Assembly: GCA_016722025.1 (NCBI GenBank)
Contig: JADKGZ010000016.1
Coordinates: 1 to 64,000 of the forward strand
Length of the DNA: 64,000 bases
Source of the DNA: Acidimicrobiaceae bacterium
GTDB lineage: Bacteria; Actinomycetota; Acidimicrobiia; Acidimicrobiales; Ilumatobacteraceae
Reading direction: 5' to 3'
The stretch's first letter is position 1, and the number at the start of each line of letters is the position of its first letter. The notes below the pieces were generated by a model that was given only the letters and a program-made list of their open reading frames with translations, was not told where the DNA came from and searched no databases. The translations under genes and the position numbers were made by a program. Shown here in pieces: positions 34,135 through 42,720 of this stretch.

Positions 34135-34530
34135 TCAGGCGGGCGGCAGCAGAGTGAACGGCACCAGGTGCCAAGGCCCGTGGTCGACCCGGCAGTGAGC
34201 GAAGATCTGGCCGTAGTCGTCGAACTCGAGCTCGCCCTTCACCAACCGGTAGGTGAACTTGCCGGGCTCGACGTTGAACGGGCTGACGTTGCGTGCCATC
34301 TGCTCGGCATCCTCCTGCAGTCCCTTGCGGAAGATCACCTCGAAGACGCCGTTGCCGCTCTCGCCCGGCGCACAGAAGATGAGCGCAACGAGGTGCGGGG
34401 AGATGGTGAGCGGCGCCGGCGAGGGCGCGGCCATCGAGAACATGGCACCGGTGATGTCGATGCGGGTGGAGGGGCCAGGAGCCTGGCGGAGCTCGAAGTT
34501 CTCGACGAACAACGCGGACACGATCTGCAT
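34135..34530 (-). CDS. Conserved hypothetical protein, 131 residues
   Basis: Starts at ATG 34530 (MQIVSALFVENFELRQAPGP). The pattern of an N-terminal ALFVENFEL, then a beta-rich domain (RIDITGAMFSMAAPSPAPLT, HLVALIFCAPGESGNGVFEV) and a C-terminal TYRLVKGELEFDDYGQIFAH resembles small DUF6941-like proteins, but this is a recollection of shape only. No signal peptide or membrane helix. It has its own -10 hexamer 7 bases upstream and stands alone between tkt and nagA. Confidence 0.6.
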   Translation of the reverse strand: MQIVSALFVENFELRQAPGPSTRIDITGAMFSMAAPSPAPLTISPHLVALIFCAPGESGNGVFEVIFRKGLQEDAEQMARNVSPFNVEPGKFTYRLVKGELEFDDYGQIFAHCRVDHGPWHLVPFTLLPPA

Positions 34531-34537
34531 GGCGGGC

Positions 34538-34543
34538 AATGTA
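34538..34543 (-). promoter_or_regulatory. -10 element TACATT before the 131-residue protein
   Basis: TACATT on the minus strand, 7 bases before ATG 34530. Confidence 0.4.
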
Positions 34544-34597
34544 CCGCTGGGCCCACCGTTCGCATTCGTCACACTCGTCGCGGTGGCGTGCGACCGT

Positions 34598-35683
34598 TCA
34601 GACCGCCTGCCCTGCCACCCAGACCTGCTCGATCGTCAGGGCCGGATGCAGCGCCACCAGGTCGGCTCGCCGGCCGACACCGATCGTGCCGCGATCGCGC
34701 AGGCCCAGCAGCCGCGCCGGGGTGGTGCTGGCTGCCAGCAGTGCGTTCGCAGGGTGCACGCCGGCGGCAACGCAGGTGCGCAACGCGGCATCCATGGTGA
34801 CGGCACTGCCGGCGAGGGTGCCATCGGCCAGACGGGGTGCACCGTCGCGGAACGCCATGCCGATCTCGCCGACCCTGCCGCTACGCCAGGCAACCGAGTC
34901 GGTGACCAGCACCGCCCGCCGGCGACCCAACGCGTCGAAGGCCAATCGCAGCACGCGTGAGTGGAGGTGCACCCCGTCGGCGATCAGCGATGCGCACACG
35001 GCGTCGTTGGTGAGCGCGAAGGCCGCCACGCCCGGCGAGCGGTGATGCACACCGCTCATGCCGTTGAACAGGTGGGTCGTGAGCCGGGCTCCGGCTGCGA
35101 CGACGGCGTCGAACTGCTGCTCGTCGGCCGTCGTGTGACCGATCGAGACCAGGCGACCAGCGGCGGTGAGCAGCGCCGGTGCGTCGACCGCCAGTGGGTG
35201 CTCGGCACCCAACGTCACCACTGCGACGTGCGGCGGCAGCGTGCGCAGCCACTCCAGGTCGATCGGCGCGATGAGCGCCCGCGAGTGAGCCCCTGCAGCG
35301 CCACCGAGAAAGGGACCTTCGAGGTGCGCGCCCGCAATGGTGGGCCGCCCATCGGCGGGGCGCTGCATCGCTGCGGCAATGCGCGCCAGCGGGCGATCGA
35401 ACTTCGCCAGTGGCATCGTCACCAATGTGGGGCACCACGTGGTGACCCCCTGCGCGAGCAACAACCGGTCGAGCTGCTGCCAGTCGTTGCCATCGGCGGA
35501 CGACACGTCGATGTCGTCGATGCCGTTCACCTGCAGGTCGACGAACCCGGGCACCAGCCAACGATCGGTGGCGACGGTGGCCAGCCGCTCGACCGCAGTG
35601 ATCACGCCTCGGTCGACGTGCACCCGCGCCGGGCCGATCCAGCCCCGTGCGGTGAGCACCTTCGCCGCCTCGATTGATGCCAT
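34598..35683 (-). CDS. nagA: N-acetylglucosamine-6-phosphate deacetylase
   Basis: Amidohydrolase that removes acetate from GlcNAc-6-phosphate in amino-sugar catabolism and cell-wall recycling; 361 residues. Motifs: WLVPGFVDLQVNGIDDIDVS, the metal-binding Glu in GAHLEGPFLGG, the His pair in RLVSIGHTTADEQQF and RLTTHLFNGMSGVHHRSPG, SLIADGVHLHS, and the catalytic Asp in VLVTDSVA. The usual HxHG metal site near the N-terminus is QVNG, as in other NagA. No nagB or transporter is nearby. It is divergent to a TetR gene, 43 bases apart, which may regulate it. Confidence 0.9.
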   Translation of the reverse strand: MASIEAAKVLTARGWIGPARVHVDRGVITAVERLATVATDRWLVPGFVDLQVNGIDDIDVSSADGNDWQQLDRLLLAQGVTTWCPTLVTMPLAKFDRPLARIAAAMQRPADGRPTIAGAHLEGPFLGGAAGAHSRALIAPIDLEWLRTLPPHVAVVTLGAEHPLAVDAPALLTAAGRLVSIGHTTADEQQFDAVVAAGARLTTHLFNGMSGVHHRSPGVAAFALTNDAVCASLIADGVHLHSRVLRLAFDALGRRRAVLVTDSVAWRSGRVGEIGMAFRDGAPRLADGTLAGSAVTMDAALRTCVAAGVHPANALLAASTTPARLLGLRDRGTIGVGRRADLVALHPALTIEQVWVAGQAV

Positions 35684-35692
35684 GCGGTCGCG

Positions 35693-35698
35693 ATCATA
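35693..35698 (-). promoter_or_regulatory. -10 element TATGAT before nagA
   Basis: A near-consensus TATGAT on the minus strand, 9 bases before ATG 35683. Confidence 0.45.
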
Positions 35699-35714
35699 AG
35701 GTCGTGGCGTCTCA

Positions 35715-35720
35715 TAGGCT
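35715..35720 (+). promoter_or_regulatory. -10 element TAGGCT before the TetR gene
   Basis: TAGGCT ends 6 bases before ATG 35727; it is 16 bases from the nagA -10, so one bound repressor could cover both. Confidence 0.45.
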
Positions 35721-35726
35721 GCACAG

Positions 35727-36341
35727 ATGGCAGATCACGGCGACTCGGTGCTGTCAACCCGTGAGCTCATCTTGTCCGAGGCGCGCCGCTGCTTCGCCGA
35801 GAACGGCTACGACGGCACGTCGCTCAACGACATCGCCGCCGGCGTGGGCATCCGTCGCCCCAGCCTGCTGCACCACTTCCCTTCGAAAGAAGCCCTGTAC
35901 GGCGAAGTCTTCGAGCAGTTGCTCGGCGACTGGATCGACCGACTCGCGTCGGCCATCGGCGCGCCCGAGACCGGTCAACGCAAGATGGAACTGGTCATCG
36001 AAGCGGGCTTCGACCTGTTCGCCGACAACCCCGACTACGTGCGCCTGATGCGCCGCGAGGCACTCGACAGCGGCGCCCACCTCGGCATCGACCTGGCGGC
36101 AGTGTTGCGCCCGATGTTCGACCGAGCGGTCGTGTTCTTCGAGCGCGAGATGGACGCCGGTGTGTTCCGCCGGCAGGATCCACAGCACCTGCTCATCACC
36201 GGCTACGGCGCGCTGCTCAGCTACTTCAGCGACGCACCGTTCCTGGGCGGGCTGCTCGACGGCGATGCGCTGTCCGCCGACCAGATGCAGCGCCGCCGCG
36301 TGCACATCACGGAGTTCTTCGCCGCCGCACTCAAGCCGTAG
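35727..36341 (+). CDS. TetR-family transcriptional regulator
   Basis: 204-residue repressor-type protein. The N-terminal helix-turn-helix is typical: LILSEARRCFAENGYDGTSL, NDIAAGVGIRRPSLLHHFPS, KEALYGEVF. The C-terminal ligand domain is all-helical, with DNPDYVRLMRREALDSGAHL and LLITGYGALLSYFSDAPF, similar to fatty-acid and CoA-ester sensing members. Its divergence from nagA and the hydrolase gene 44 bases downstream make those two the most likely targets, but no operator palindrome could be assigned with confidence. Confidence 0.88.
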   Translation: MADHGDSVLSTRELILSEARRCFAENGYDGTSLNDIAAGVGIRRPSLLHHFPSKEALYGEVFEQLLGDWIDRLASAIGAPETGQRKMELVIEAGFDLFADNPDYVRLMRREALDSGAHLGIDLAAVLRPMFDRAVVFFEREMDAGVFRRQDPQHLLITGYGALLSYFSDAPFLGGLLDGDALSADQMQRRRVHITEFFAAALKP

Positions 36342-36373
36342 CGACCACCTCGTGGCCACCCGGTCGCGGCGGC

Positions 36374-36379
36374 TACTTT
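36374..36379 (+). promoter_or_regulatory. -10 element TACTTT before the hydrolase gene
   Basis: TACTTT ends 6 bases before ATG 36386. Confidence 0.45.
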
Positions 36380-36385
36380 CGCCAC

Positions 36386-37171
36386 ATGCCCACGCTTGCG
36401 CTCGACGGACAGCTCATCGGTTACGCGGTCGAAGGTGAGGGCGTGCCGCTGCTGCTGTTGCACGGCACCACCATGAACCGCACCGCCTTCGACGCGGTGA
36501 GGGCTTCGCTGCCGGCCGACACCGGCTACACGCACGTGATGGTCGAGTTCCCCGGCTCGGGCGAGTCGGCAATGCCCACTCAACCGCTCACCGTCGAGGG
36601 GCTGGCCGCTCAGGGGCACGCCGTGATGCAGCACCTCGGCCATCATCGCTACCACGTTGCCGGCTACTCGCTGGGCGCCGTGGTCGCAGCCGGGCTGGCC
36701 GGGTTGTACCCGGAGTCGGTGGCCAGTGCCACGCTCATCGCCGGGTGGATGAAGACCGACGCGCGTCAACGCTGCACGTTCGAGCTGTGGAAGCGGCTCA
36801 TCGCCACCGACCGAGAGCTGTTCATGCGCTATGCGTACGCCGATGGGCTCACCGCCGCAGCTCACGAGATGCTGGAGCCGATGCTGGAGATGGCCATCAG
36901 CATGGGCGCCACCACGATCGCCGAAGGCTCGGCAGCGCATCTCGACCTCGATGCCGTGGTCGACATCGCTCACCTCGTGGCAACGATCTCGGCGCCCACG
37001 CTCGTCATCGGCGGCGCCGAGGATCGCTGGATCGACGTGTCGCACTCCCATGCGCTGGCACACGCCATACCCGGTTCGCAGCTGGAGGTGCTGCCCGCGG
37101 GCCACCTGATGATCTCCGAGCAGGCCGCGCAGATCGCAGCGCTGCTCGCCGCGCACATCTCGGCCACCTGA
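36386..37171 (+). CDS. Alpha/beta-hydrolase
   Basis: 261-residue hydrolase. The oxyanion segment is LLLLHGTTMNRTAF, the nucleophile elbow HVAGYSLGAVVAAGLAGLYP (G-Y-S-L-G), the acid is probably Asp in VIGGAEDRWIDVSHS, and the catalytic His lies in LPAGHLMISEQ. There is no signal peptide, so it acts in the cytosol. The substrate is unknown; relatives include esterases, haloperoxidase-like proteins and ring-cleavage product hydrolases. Confidence 0.85.
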   Translation: MPTLALDGQLIGYAVEGEGVPLLLLHGTTMNRTAFDAVRASLPADTGYTHVMVEFPGSGESAMPTQPLTVEGLAAQGHAVMQHLGHHRYHVAGYSLGAVVAAGLAGLYPESVASATLIAGWMKTDARQRCTFELWKRLIATDRELFMRYAYADGLTAAAHEMLEPMLEMAISMGATTIAEGSAAHLDLDAVVDIAHLVATISAPTLVIGGAEDRWIDVSHSHALAHAIPGSQLEVLPAGHLMISEQAAQIAALLAAHISAT

Positions 37172-37214
37172 AGCACACGCACCGCCCGTCCGGTGCCGAG
37201 GCGACCGCGTTGGC

Positions 37215-37220
37215 TACCGT
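37215..37220 (+). promoter_or_regulatory. -10 element TACCGT before the acyl-CoA synthetase
   Basis: TACCGT ends 8 bases before ATG 37229 and favours this start over the in-frame codon at 37193. Confidence 0.4.
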
Positions 37221-37228
37221 TGGCACCG

Positions 37229-39403
37229 ATGACTAGCCACGGAACCACCCTGTCGGAAGCAGCCTCGAAGGCACTGTTGCGCGAGTTCGGGGTGCCGATG
37301 GCCGCTGAGCGGGAAGTCGCCGACGCAGCGGCAGCGGCCACGGCTGCCGGTGAACTGGGCTTTCCGGTGGTCGTGAAGCTGTGCGGCGATGCCATCGCCC
37401 ACAAGACCGAGCGCGGGTTGGTGAAGCTGCGCCTCGCCGATGCCGCTGCGGTGGCGGCGGCCGGCGCCGAACTGCTGGGCAAGGCCACGCTCGCCGACGG
37501 CGAGGTGTCGCTGCTCGTGGCGCCGATGATCAGCGGCAATCGCGAGCTCATCGCCGGTGTCGTACGCGATCCGCAGTTCGGTGCCAACGTGATGCTGGGT
37601 GTCGGTGGGGTGCTCGCCGAGGCCATCGCCGATGTGGTGTTCCGCCCGGTTCCGCTCTCCGCCATCGATGCCCAGGAGATGATCGACGGGTTGGCCACAC
37701 AGCAGCTGCTCGGCGAGTTCAGAGGCGAAGCGGCTGTCAACCGCACGGCGCTCGCGCAGGTGCTGCTCGGCCTGTCGGCACTGGCGGCCGCACGACCCGA
37801 CGTGGCGAGCGTCGACGTCAACCCGCTCATCGTTCGAGCCGACGGCGAGCCCGTCGCGGTCGATGCGTTGGTGGAGATCGGCGACCCCGACGTGCGCAGC
37901 GGCAGCCACCGTCCGCGGCCCACCGATGCGCAGTTCCGTGCGCTGTTCGAGCCCAAGGGCGTGCTCGTCACCGGTGCGTCCACGCACCCCGGCAAGTTCG
38001 GCTTCGTCAGCCTCCACAACATCCTGGCCAGCGGGTACGAAGGGGCAGTGTTCGGCACCAACCTGCAGGGCGAGGAAGTGCTGGGAATTCGCACCGTCGC
38101 CGAGATCGAGGCGCTGCCGGAGGGCACCATCGATCTCGTCTTCGTGTGCACACCGGCCAGTGCCAACCCGGCGATGCTGCGGGCGTGCGCAGCGAAAGGT
38201 GTGAAGGCGGCGTTCCTCACCAGCGCCGGGTACGGCGAGGCCGGCGAGGAGGGGCGCCGAGCGGAGGCCGACCTGGTGGCGCTGGCCGACGAGCTGGGCA
38301 TCCTGCTGGCCGGCCCCAACGGTCAAGGCGTCGTCAGCACGCCCGTCAACCTGTGCGCGCAGATCGTCGCGCCCTTTCCTCCCAGCGGCCGCATCGGTGT
38401 GGCCAGCCAGAGCGGCAACTTCGTCAGCAGCTTCCTCAACTACTCGCGCCAGACCGGTGTCGGCATCAGCCGCGCCGTCTCTGCCGGCAATGCGGCGGCG
38501 GTCACCCCGGCCGACTACCTCGACTGGTTTGCCGAGGATGCCGCGACGACGGTCTCGCTCGCCTACGTGGAGGGCATCGTCGACGGGCGCGGCCTGCTCG
38601 AGCGGTTCGCATCGGTGGCGGCGCGCAAGCCGCTCGTCGTGGTGAAAGGCGGCGCCACGGAAGGCGGTGCCCGCGCTGCCGCCAGCCACACCGGCGCGCT
38701 GGCCGCCGACGACAAGGTGTTCGACGGTGCGTGCCGGCAAGCAGGGGTCACCCGAGCGGTCACCGTCGAGGAAGCCTTCGAAGCGGCTGCCACGTTCGCC
38801 ACCCAGCCACTGCCCAAGGGCCCCAACACGATCGTGCTCACCACGGCGGGCGGGTGGGGCGTGGTCACCAGCGACGCGATCGTGCGCGATGGCAGGCTGC
38901 GCCTGATGGAGCTGCCGGCCGACCTCCAGGCCCAGATCGACACCAAGTTGCCACCGCGCTGGAGCCGCAACAACCCGGTCGACTGCGCCGGTGGCGAAGT
39001 GCGCGACACCATCCCCGAGGTGATGGAGATGATCGCCGCTCACCCCGAGGTGCACGCCATCGTGTACCTCGGCATCGGCATTCAGAGCAACCAGGCCCGG
39101 CTGATGAAGGAGGGCAGGTTCTACCCCGGCAACGGGTTGGAGCGCATCGTCGCGTATCACGAGCGGCAGGACGAACGCTTCGCCGAGGCAGCCCACGAGC
39201 TGTCACAGCGCTACGGCAAGCCCATCCTCACGGCCACCGAACTTGCCGTTGCCGACGCCGACAACGCCGGCCCGAGAGCAGTTCGCGCGACCGGGCGGTT
39301 GTGCTACGCCAGCGGGAACCGTGCGGTCACGGCGCTGGGCCACCTGTGGCAGTACGCCCAGTTCCGCGAGCGTCGCGGGTTGGGCAGCGAAGGCGCTCGC
39401 TGA
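37229..39403 (+). CDS. ADP-forming acyl-CoA synthetase, fused subunits in beta-alpha order
   Basis: 724-residue single-chain enzyme of the acetyl-CoA synthetase (ADP-forming)/pimeloyl-CoA ligase family, interconverting acyl-CoA, ADP and phosphate with acid, CoA and ATP. Residues about 1-220 are the ATP-grasp domain (FPVVVKLCGDAIAHKTERGL, VASVDVNPLIVRADG). From about 235 comes the CoA-binding Rossmann part (LFEPKGVLVTGASTHPGKFG), then succinyl-CoA-ligase-like domains with GPNGQGVVSTPVNLC, SQSGNFVSSFLNYSR and the phosphorylated His487 in AASHTGALAADDKVFDG. Many family members have the reverse order, with ATP-grasp last. The carboxypeptidase gene starts right after its stop. Confidence 0.88.
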   Translation: MTSHGTTLSEAASKALLREFGVPMAAEREVADAAAAATAAGELGFPVVVKLCGDAIAHKTERGLVKLRLADAAAVAAAGAELLGKATLADGEVSLLVAPMISGNRELIAGVVRDPQFGANVMLGVGGVLAEAIADVVFRPVPLSAIDAQEMIDGLATQQLLGEFRGEAAVNRTALAQVLLGLSALAAARPDVASVDVNPLIVRADGEPVAVDALVEIGDPDVRSGSHRPRPTDAQFRALFEPKGVLVTGASTHPGKFGFVSLHNILASGYEGAVFGTNLQGEEVLGIRTVAEIEALPEGTIDLVFVCTPASANPAMLRACAAKGVKAAFLTSAGYGEAGEEGRRAEADLVALADELGILLAGPNGQGVVSTPVNLCAQIVAPFPPSGRIGVASQSGNFVSSFLNYSRQTGVGISRAVSAGNAAAVTPADYLDWFAEDAATTVSLAYVEGIVDGRGLLERFASVAARKPLVVVKGGATEGGARAAASHTGALAADDKVFDGACRQAGVTRAVTVEEAFEAAATFATQPLPKGPNTIVLTTAGGWGVVTSDAIVRDGRLRLMELPADLQAQIDTKLPPRWSRNNPVDCAGGEVRDTIPEVMEMIAAHPEVHAIVYLGIGIQSNQARLMKEGRFYPGNGLERIVAYHERQDERFAEAAHELSQRYGKPILTATELAVADADNAGPRAVRATGRLCYASGNRAVTALGHLWQYAQFRERRGLGSEGAR

Positions 39404-40856
39404 ATGGCCGGCAGGCGCAGGAACCCGTACCCCGGGTTGGTGGTGGTCGCGCTCTTGCCGGCACTGCTGCTCGGCGGCTGCTGGCGCTTCGCGCAGGGCC
39501 GAGCGCCCGACGAGGTGTCAGTGGCGGTCGACGACGAGCAGACGCCGGCGACGTTGCCGGCGGCGCTGGGCACGCCACTGCTCTCCGTGCGCCGTGCGCC
39601 CGCCACGCTGTCACGTGCCGCGAACGCCAGCACGTTCACTGCCGAGCTGCAGCCCTTGCTCGACCGCATCGACAGCACCTCGTGCTTCGCTGTCGATCGA
39701 CGGTGCCCCGGTGGCAGCGGTGAACGACAGGATCGCGCTGCGCCCTGCGAGCAACGTCAAGCTGATCACGGCAGCGGTGGCGCTGGAGGTGCTCGGCCCC
39801 GACTTCGTGTACACGACGACGGTCAACGGGGTCGCCGACAGCGGGGGAGTGGTGAGCGGCGACCTGTACCTCATCGGCGGCGGCGACCCGTTGCTGAGCA
39901 GCGAGTGGTGGGATGGTCCGAGTCAGAAGTTCCCTCCGTTCAACGTCACCCCCATCGAGTCGCTGGCCGACGCGGTGAAGGCGGCGGGCATCACCTCGGT
40001 GGCCGGCTCGGTGGTGGGCGATGCCTCGCGCTACGACGACGAGTGGTACCTGCCCACGTGGGCCGACTCGCTGCGCTTCACCGAAGGCGGGCCGTTGTCG
40101 GCGCTGTTGGTCAACGACTCGCGCGAGGCCGCCGACAGGTCCTCGAACGATCCTGCAGTCGGCGCAGCGACCGTGCTCACGCAGCTGTTGCAGGAACGGG
40201 GCATCACCGTTGCCGGTGAGCCGCAGAAGGGCACCGCCGGCGGGGAGCCGGTTCTGGCCTCGGTGACGTCGCAGCCGCTGCCGGCAGTGCTGCAGGAGAT
40301 GCTGACCACCAGTGACAACAACACTGCCGAGCTGATGCTCAAGGAGCTCGGTCTCCAGGCCGGCGGCGCCCCCACCACCAATGCCGGCCTCTCCGTCGTG
40401 ATGACCACGCTGCAGAAGTGGAGCATCCCCATGGACGGGGTCACCTTGGTCGATGGCTCCGGCCTTTCCGACGAGAACCGCCTCACCTGCGCCTCACTGT
40501 TGGCGGTGCTGCAGCACGGCTCGGTCGACGACGCCGTCGGTCAAGGGCTTCCGCTCGGCGGCCGCGAGGGCGGCACGCTCTACGACGCGTTCCAGGAGGG
40601 CGAGCCACTGTCGGGTGTCATCCGCGCCAAGACCGGCACGCTCGACAACACCGACGGCGTGCCCGACAAGCCCGGGACGAAAGCGCTCAGCGGGTACGTA
40701 CCGTTGGAGGGAGGTGGGTCGATCGAGTTCGCGATGCTGCTCAACGGCGAGACCATCACCAACAAGACCGAGTACCGACCGATCTGGGAGCTGTTCGCGA
40801 CCACGCTCGCGGCGTATCCCAGCGGCCCCACCGCGGCGACGCTCGGCCCACGCTGA
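39404..40856 (+). CDS. dacB: D-alanyl-D-alanine carboxypeptidase/endopeptidase, PBP4 (S13) family (one frameshift)
   Basis: Cell-wall enzyme that trims or opens peptidoglycan cross-links. The N-terminus has a hydrophobic export segment (LVVVALLPALLLGGCW) with a lipobox-like LGGC. The penicillin-binding motifs are SxxK in RPASNVKLITAAVALEVL, SxN in LTTSDNNTAELMLKELG, and KTG in SGVIRAKTGTLDN. The frame changes near 39685 (GTGCTTCGCTG), where one base too many separates DRIDSTSC from LSIDGAPVAAVND. Corrected length is about 483 residues. Its ATG directly follows the stop of the upstream synthetase. Confidence 0.85.
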
Positions 40857-40867
40857 ACCCTGCGCCG

Positions 40868-40918
40868 GACCAGCACCGCACGACCAGCACTGCACGACCA
40901 GCACTGCACGACAGGCAC
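40868..40918. repeat. Three tandem 14-base repeats
   Basis: GACCAGCACYGCAC occurs at 40868-40881, 40882-40895 and 40896-40909, followed by a partial copy GACAGGCAC. It is in the short gap between the carboxypeptidase and LON-domain genes. Confidence 0.75.
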
Positions 40919-40935
40919 ATCGTCGGGCGGGCGGG

Positions 40936-40941
40936 TACCGT
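40936..40941 (+). promoter_or_regulatory. -10 element TACCGT before the LON-domain gene
   Basis: TACCGT ends 6 bases before ATG 40948. Confidence 0.45.
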
Positions 40942-40947
40942 GCCCGC

Positions 40948-41586
40948 ATGGCCGTGATGCCCATGTTTCCCCTGGGCAGCGTGCTGCTGCCCAACGGTGT
41001 GCTCTCGTTGCACGTTTTCGAGCCCCGATACCGGGCGCTCGTGACCGACTGCGTCGCTGCCGAGCACCACGAGTTCGGTGTGGTGCTGATCGATCGCGGC
41101 AGTGAGGTCGGCGGCGGCGATGTGCGCCGCCAGGTGGGCACCGTTGCTCGCATGGTGCAGGTGGCCGAAGTCGACGATGGTCGCTTCGCCGTCATCGCCG
41201 TCGGCGTGGCGCGGATGAGGGTGCGCGAGTGGCTCGTCGACGATCCGTACCCGCTCGCCGAGATCGACGTGTGGCCGGATCTCGACGAACTGCCGGATCC
41301 CCACGAACCGCCGGATCTCGACGAGTTGCTCGGATCGGTCACCCAGCGCACTCGACGGGCGGCCGCGCTGGCGGTGGAGTTGGGTGACGACGCTGCAGAC
41401 CCCAGCAGCGACATCGCCGACGATCTGCTCACCGCCAGCTACCAGCTCGCTGCGCTGGCACCGATCGGCCCGGCCGACGTCTACTCGCTGCTGTCTGCCG
41501 CCGGGCCGGTGGCGCGGCTGACGGCGCTGGCAGCGCTGCTCGACGATGTGGAAGCCATCCAGTCGTTCCGGTTGCAGAGCCCCTGA
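40948..41586 (+). CDS. LON substrate-binding (LAN) domain protein
   Basis: 212-residue protein made of the N-terminal domain of Lon protease only. MPMFPLGSVLLPNGVLSLHV with FEPRYRALV is the domain signature; GTVARMVQVAEVDDGRFAVI and GVARMRVREWLVDDPYPLAEI complete the beta-barrel, and a helical part follows. There is no ATPase or Ser-Lys protease domain. Such stand-alone proteins are common in actinobacteria; a role in substrate recognition or as an unrelated binding protein is possible but unproven. Confidence 0.85.
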   Translation: MAVMPMFPLGSVLLPNGVLSLHVFEPRYRALVTDCVAAEHHEFGVVLIDRGSEVGGGDVRRQVGTVARMVQVAEVDDGRFAVIAVGVARMRVREWLVDDPYPLAEIDVWPDLDELPDPHEPPDLDELLGSVTQRTRRAAALAVELGDDAADPSSDIADDLLTASYQLAALAPIGPADVYSLLSAAGPVARLTALAALLDDVEAIQSFRLQSP

Positions 41587-41644
41587 CCTGGCGAAATCAG
41601 CCGTTCGGTAGGGGAATGGGGTGAACGCGTGCTACACATAGTGC

Positions 41645-41989
41645 GTGCCCGAGAAGGACCGTGACACCAAGAACAACGCACCACAGGGCCAGGCCGGCCA
41701 GATGGTGCAACTCGTCAAGGACTACGCCCGCCAGGAGACGCTTGGCCCGCTGAAGGGGGCCGGTCGCTGGATCGCGCTCGGTCTGGTGGGCGCGCTGCTC
41801 ATCGGCACCGCCACCGGCTTCTTGGTGCTCGGTACCTTGCGTCTCGTGCAAACCGAGTGGCCGGGCACGTTCCAGGGGCGCTGGGCCCAGCTCGCGCCCT
41901 ACGCCTTCGGGCTGTTGTTCTGCGCCATCGTGGCCGGGCTGGCGTTCCGGCGCATCAACAAGCAACCTCTCACCAAGGAGAAGCGCTGA
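41645..41989 (+). CDS. Small membrane protein, holin-superfamily-like
   Basis: 114 residues from GTG 41645. A polar N-terminus (MPEKDRDTKNNAPQGQAGQM) precedes VQLVKDYARQETLGPLKGAG, then two transmembrane helices (IALGLVGALLIGTATGFLVL; APYAFGLLFCAIVAGLAF) and a basic end. The layout is that of the phage-holin-3/DUF1469-like membrane proteins found on actinobacterial chromosomes; it is not evidence of a prophage. Two more small genes follow within 3-6 bases, forming one transcript. Confidence 0.65.
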   Translation: MPEKDRDTKNNAPQGQAGQMVQLVKDYARQETLGPLKGAGRWIALGLVGALLIGTATGFLVLGTLRLVQTEWPGTFQGRWAQLAPYAFGLLFCAIVAGLAFRRINKQPLTKEKR

Positions 41990-41991
41990 CA

Positions 41992-42198
41992 ATGGCCCAG
42001 CAACGCATCACGCGCGATGACCTCGAGTCGAAGTTCCGCGAGGCTCAGGGCGGCCTGCAGGGCAAGCTCAACGACAAGAAGCAAACCCTCGTCGCGGTCG
42101 CGGCCACCGGTGGGTTCGTGCTGCTGCTGCTGTTCTTCCTGCTCGGCAAGCGCGCCGGCAAGAAGAAGACCACGTTCGTCGAGATCCGGCGGGTGTAG
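41992..42198 (+). CDS. Small single-span membrane protein, 68 residues
   Basis: ATG 41992 is 2 bases after the previous stop. A charged N-terminal region (ITRDDLESKFREAQGGLQGK) is followed by one transmembrane helix (LVAVAATGGFVLLLLFFLLG) and a strongly basic tail KRAGKKKTTFVEIRRV. No family is recognised. Confidence 0.65.
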   Translation: MAQQRITRDDLESKFREAQGGLQGKLNDKKQTLVAVAATGGFVLLLLFFLLGKRAGKKKTTFVEIRRV

Positions 42199-42203
42199 GC
42201 GGC

Positions 42204-42461
42204 GTGGCCCGACCAACGCGCCTGCTGTCGCCCACGGCGCTCCTGCGGCGCAACGCCCTGTACAAGGGCGTGTTCGGCGGAAGCCGGGGTTGGGAGGTCG
42301 TCGGGGCCTTCATGTGGGGGCCTCGCGTCTGCCGGCGCCTCTTCGGCAAGACCGAGGAGGTCGTCGCCACCGAGCGGTTGCGAGCCGGCCAGTTCGTGCG
42401 CGTGGAGTCCATTGCGCCGCCCACTCGCAAGCAGCGCAAGGCGCTGCGGCGCGCCCGGTAG
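42204..42461 (+). CDS. Small basic hypothetical protein, 85 residues
   Basis: GTG 42204, 5 bases after the previous stop. The product is Arg-rich: NALYKGVFGGSRGWEVVGAF, MWGPRVCRRLFGKTEEVVAT, and a tail TRKQRKALRRAR. The middle is mildly hydrophobic but not a clear membrane helix. Co-transcription with the two preceding membrane proteins suggests a shared envelope-related role. Confidence 0.6.
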   Translation: MARPTRLLSPTALLRRNALYKGVFGGSRGWEVVGAFMWGPRVCRRLFGKTEEVVATERLRAGQFVRVESIAPPTRKQRKALRRAR

Positions 42462-42522
42462 CGCACAGCTGCGATTGGTGCGGTGTGGGCGGTTCGGGCT
42501 ACCGCTCGGGCACACTGGTGCG

Positions 42523-42720
42523 ATGAAGGTGCTCCTGCGCAACCCGCGCCGCGAACTGACCATCGATGGCAAGCGCAGCGTCAACTCGCTGCTCGCCGAG
42601 CTGCAGTTGGCCCGCGAGTCGCATCTGGTCATTCGCAACGGCACGCTCGTTCCTGGCGATGCCGAGCTCACCGTCGACGATGTGGTGGAGATCCGGCCAG
42701 TGATCTCCGGTGGCGCCTGA
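42523..42720 (+). CDS. ttuB: Ubiquitin-like sulfur carrier protein (ThiS/TtuB-like)
   Basis: 65-residue beta-grasp protein: MKVLLRNPRRELTIDGKRSV, NSLLAELQLARESHLVIRNG, and a C-terminus VDDVVEIRPVISGGA. ThiS/TtuB carriers end in Gly-Gly, which becomes a thiocarboxylate; here a single Ala follows, so it would need trimming or be used as is. It overlaps the thiouridylase gene by one base (TGATG), which makes TtuB, the sulfur donor for T-loop 2-thiolation, the best assignment over ThiS. No thi genes are nearby. Confidence 0.78.
   Translation: MKVLLRNPRRELTIDGKRSVNSLLAELQLARESHLVIRNGTLVPGDAELTVDDVVEIRPVISGGA

Noticed and set aside
41645..41989. Prophage remnant because of the holin-like protein
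   Set aside because: No other phage genes, integrase or att-like repeats are nearby, and base composition matches the neighbours.
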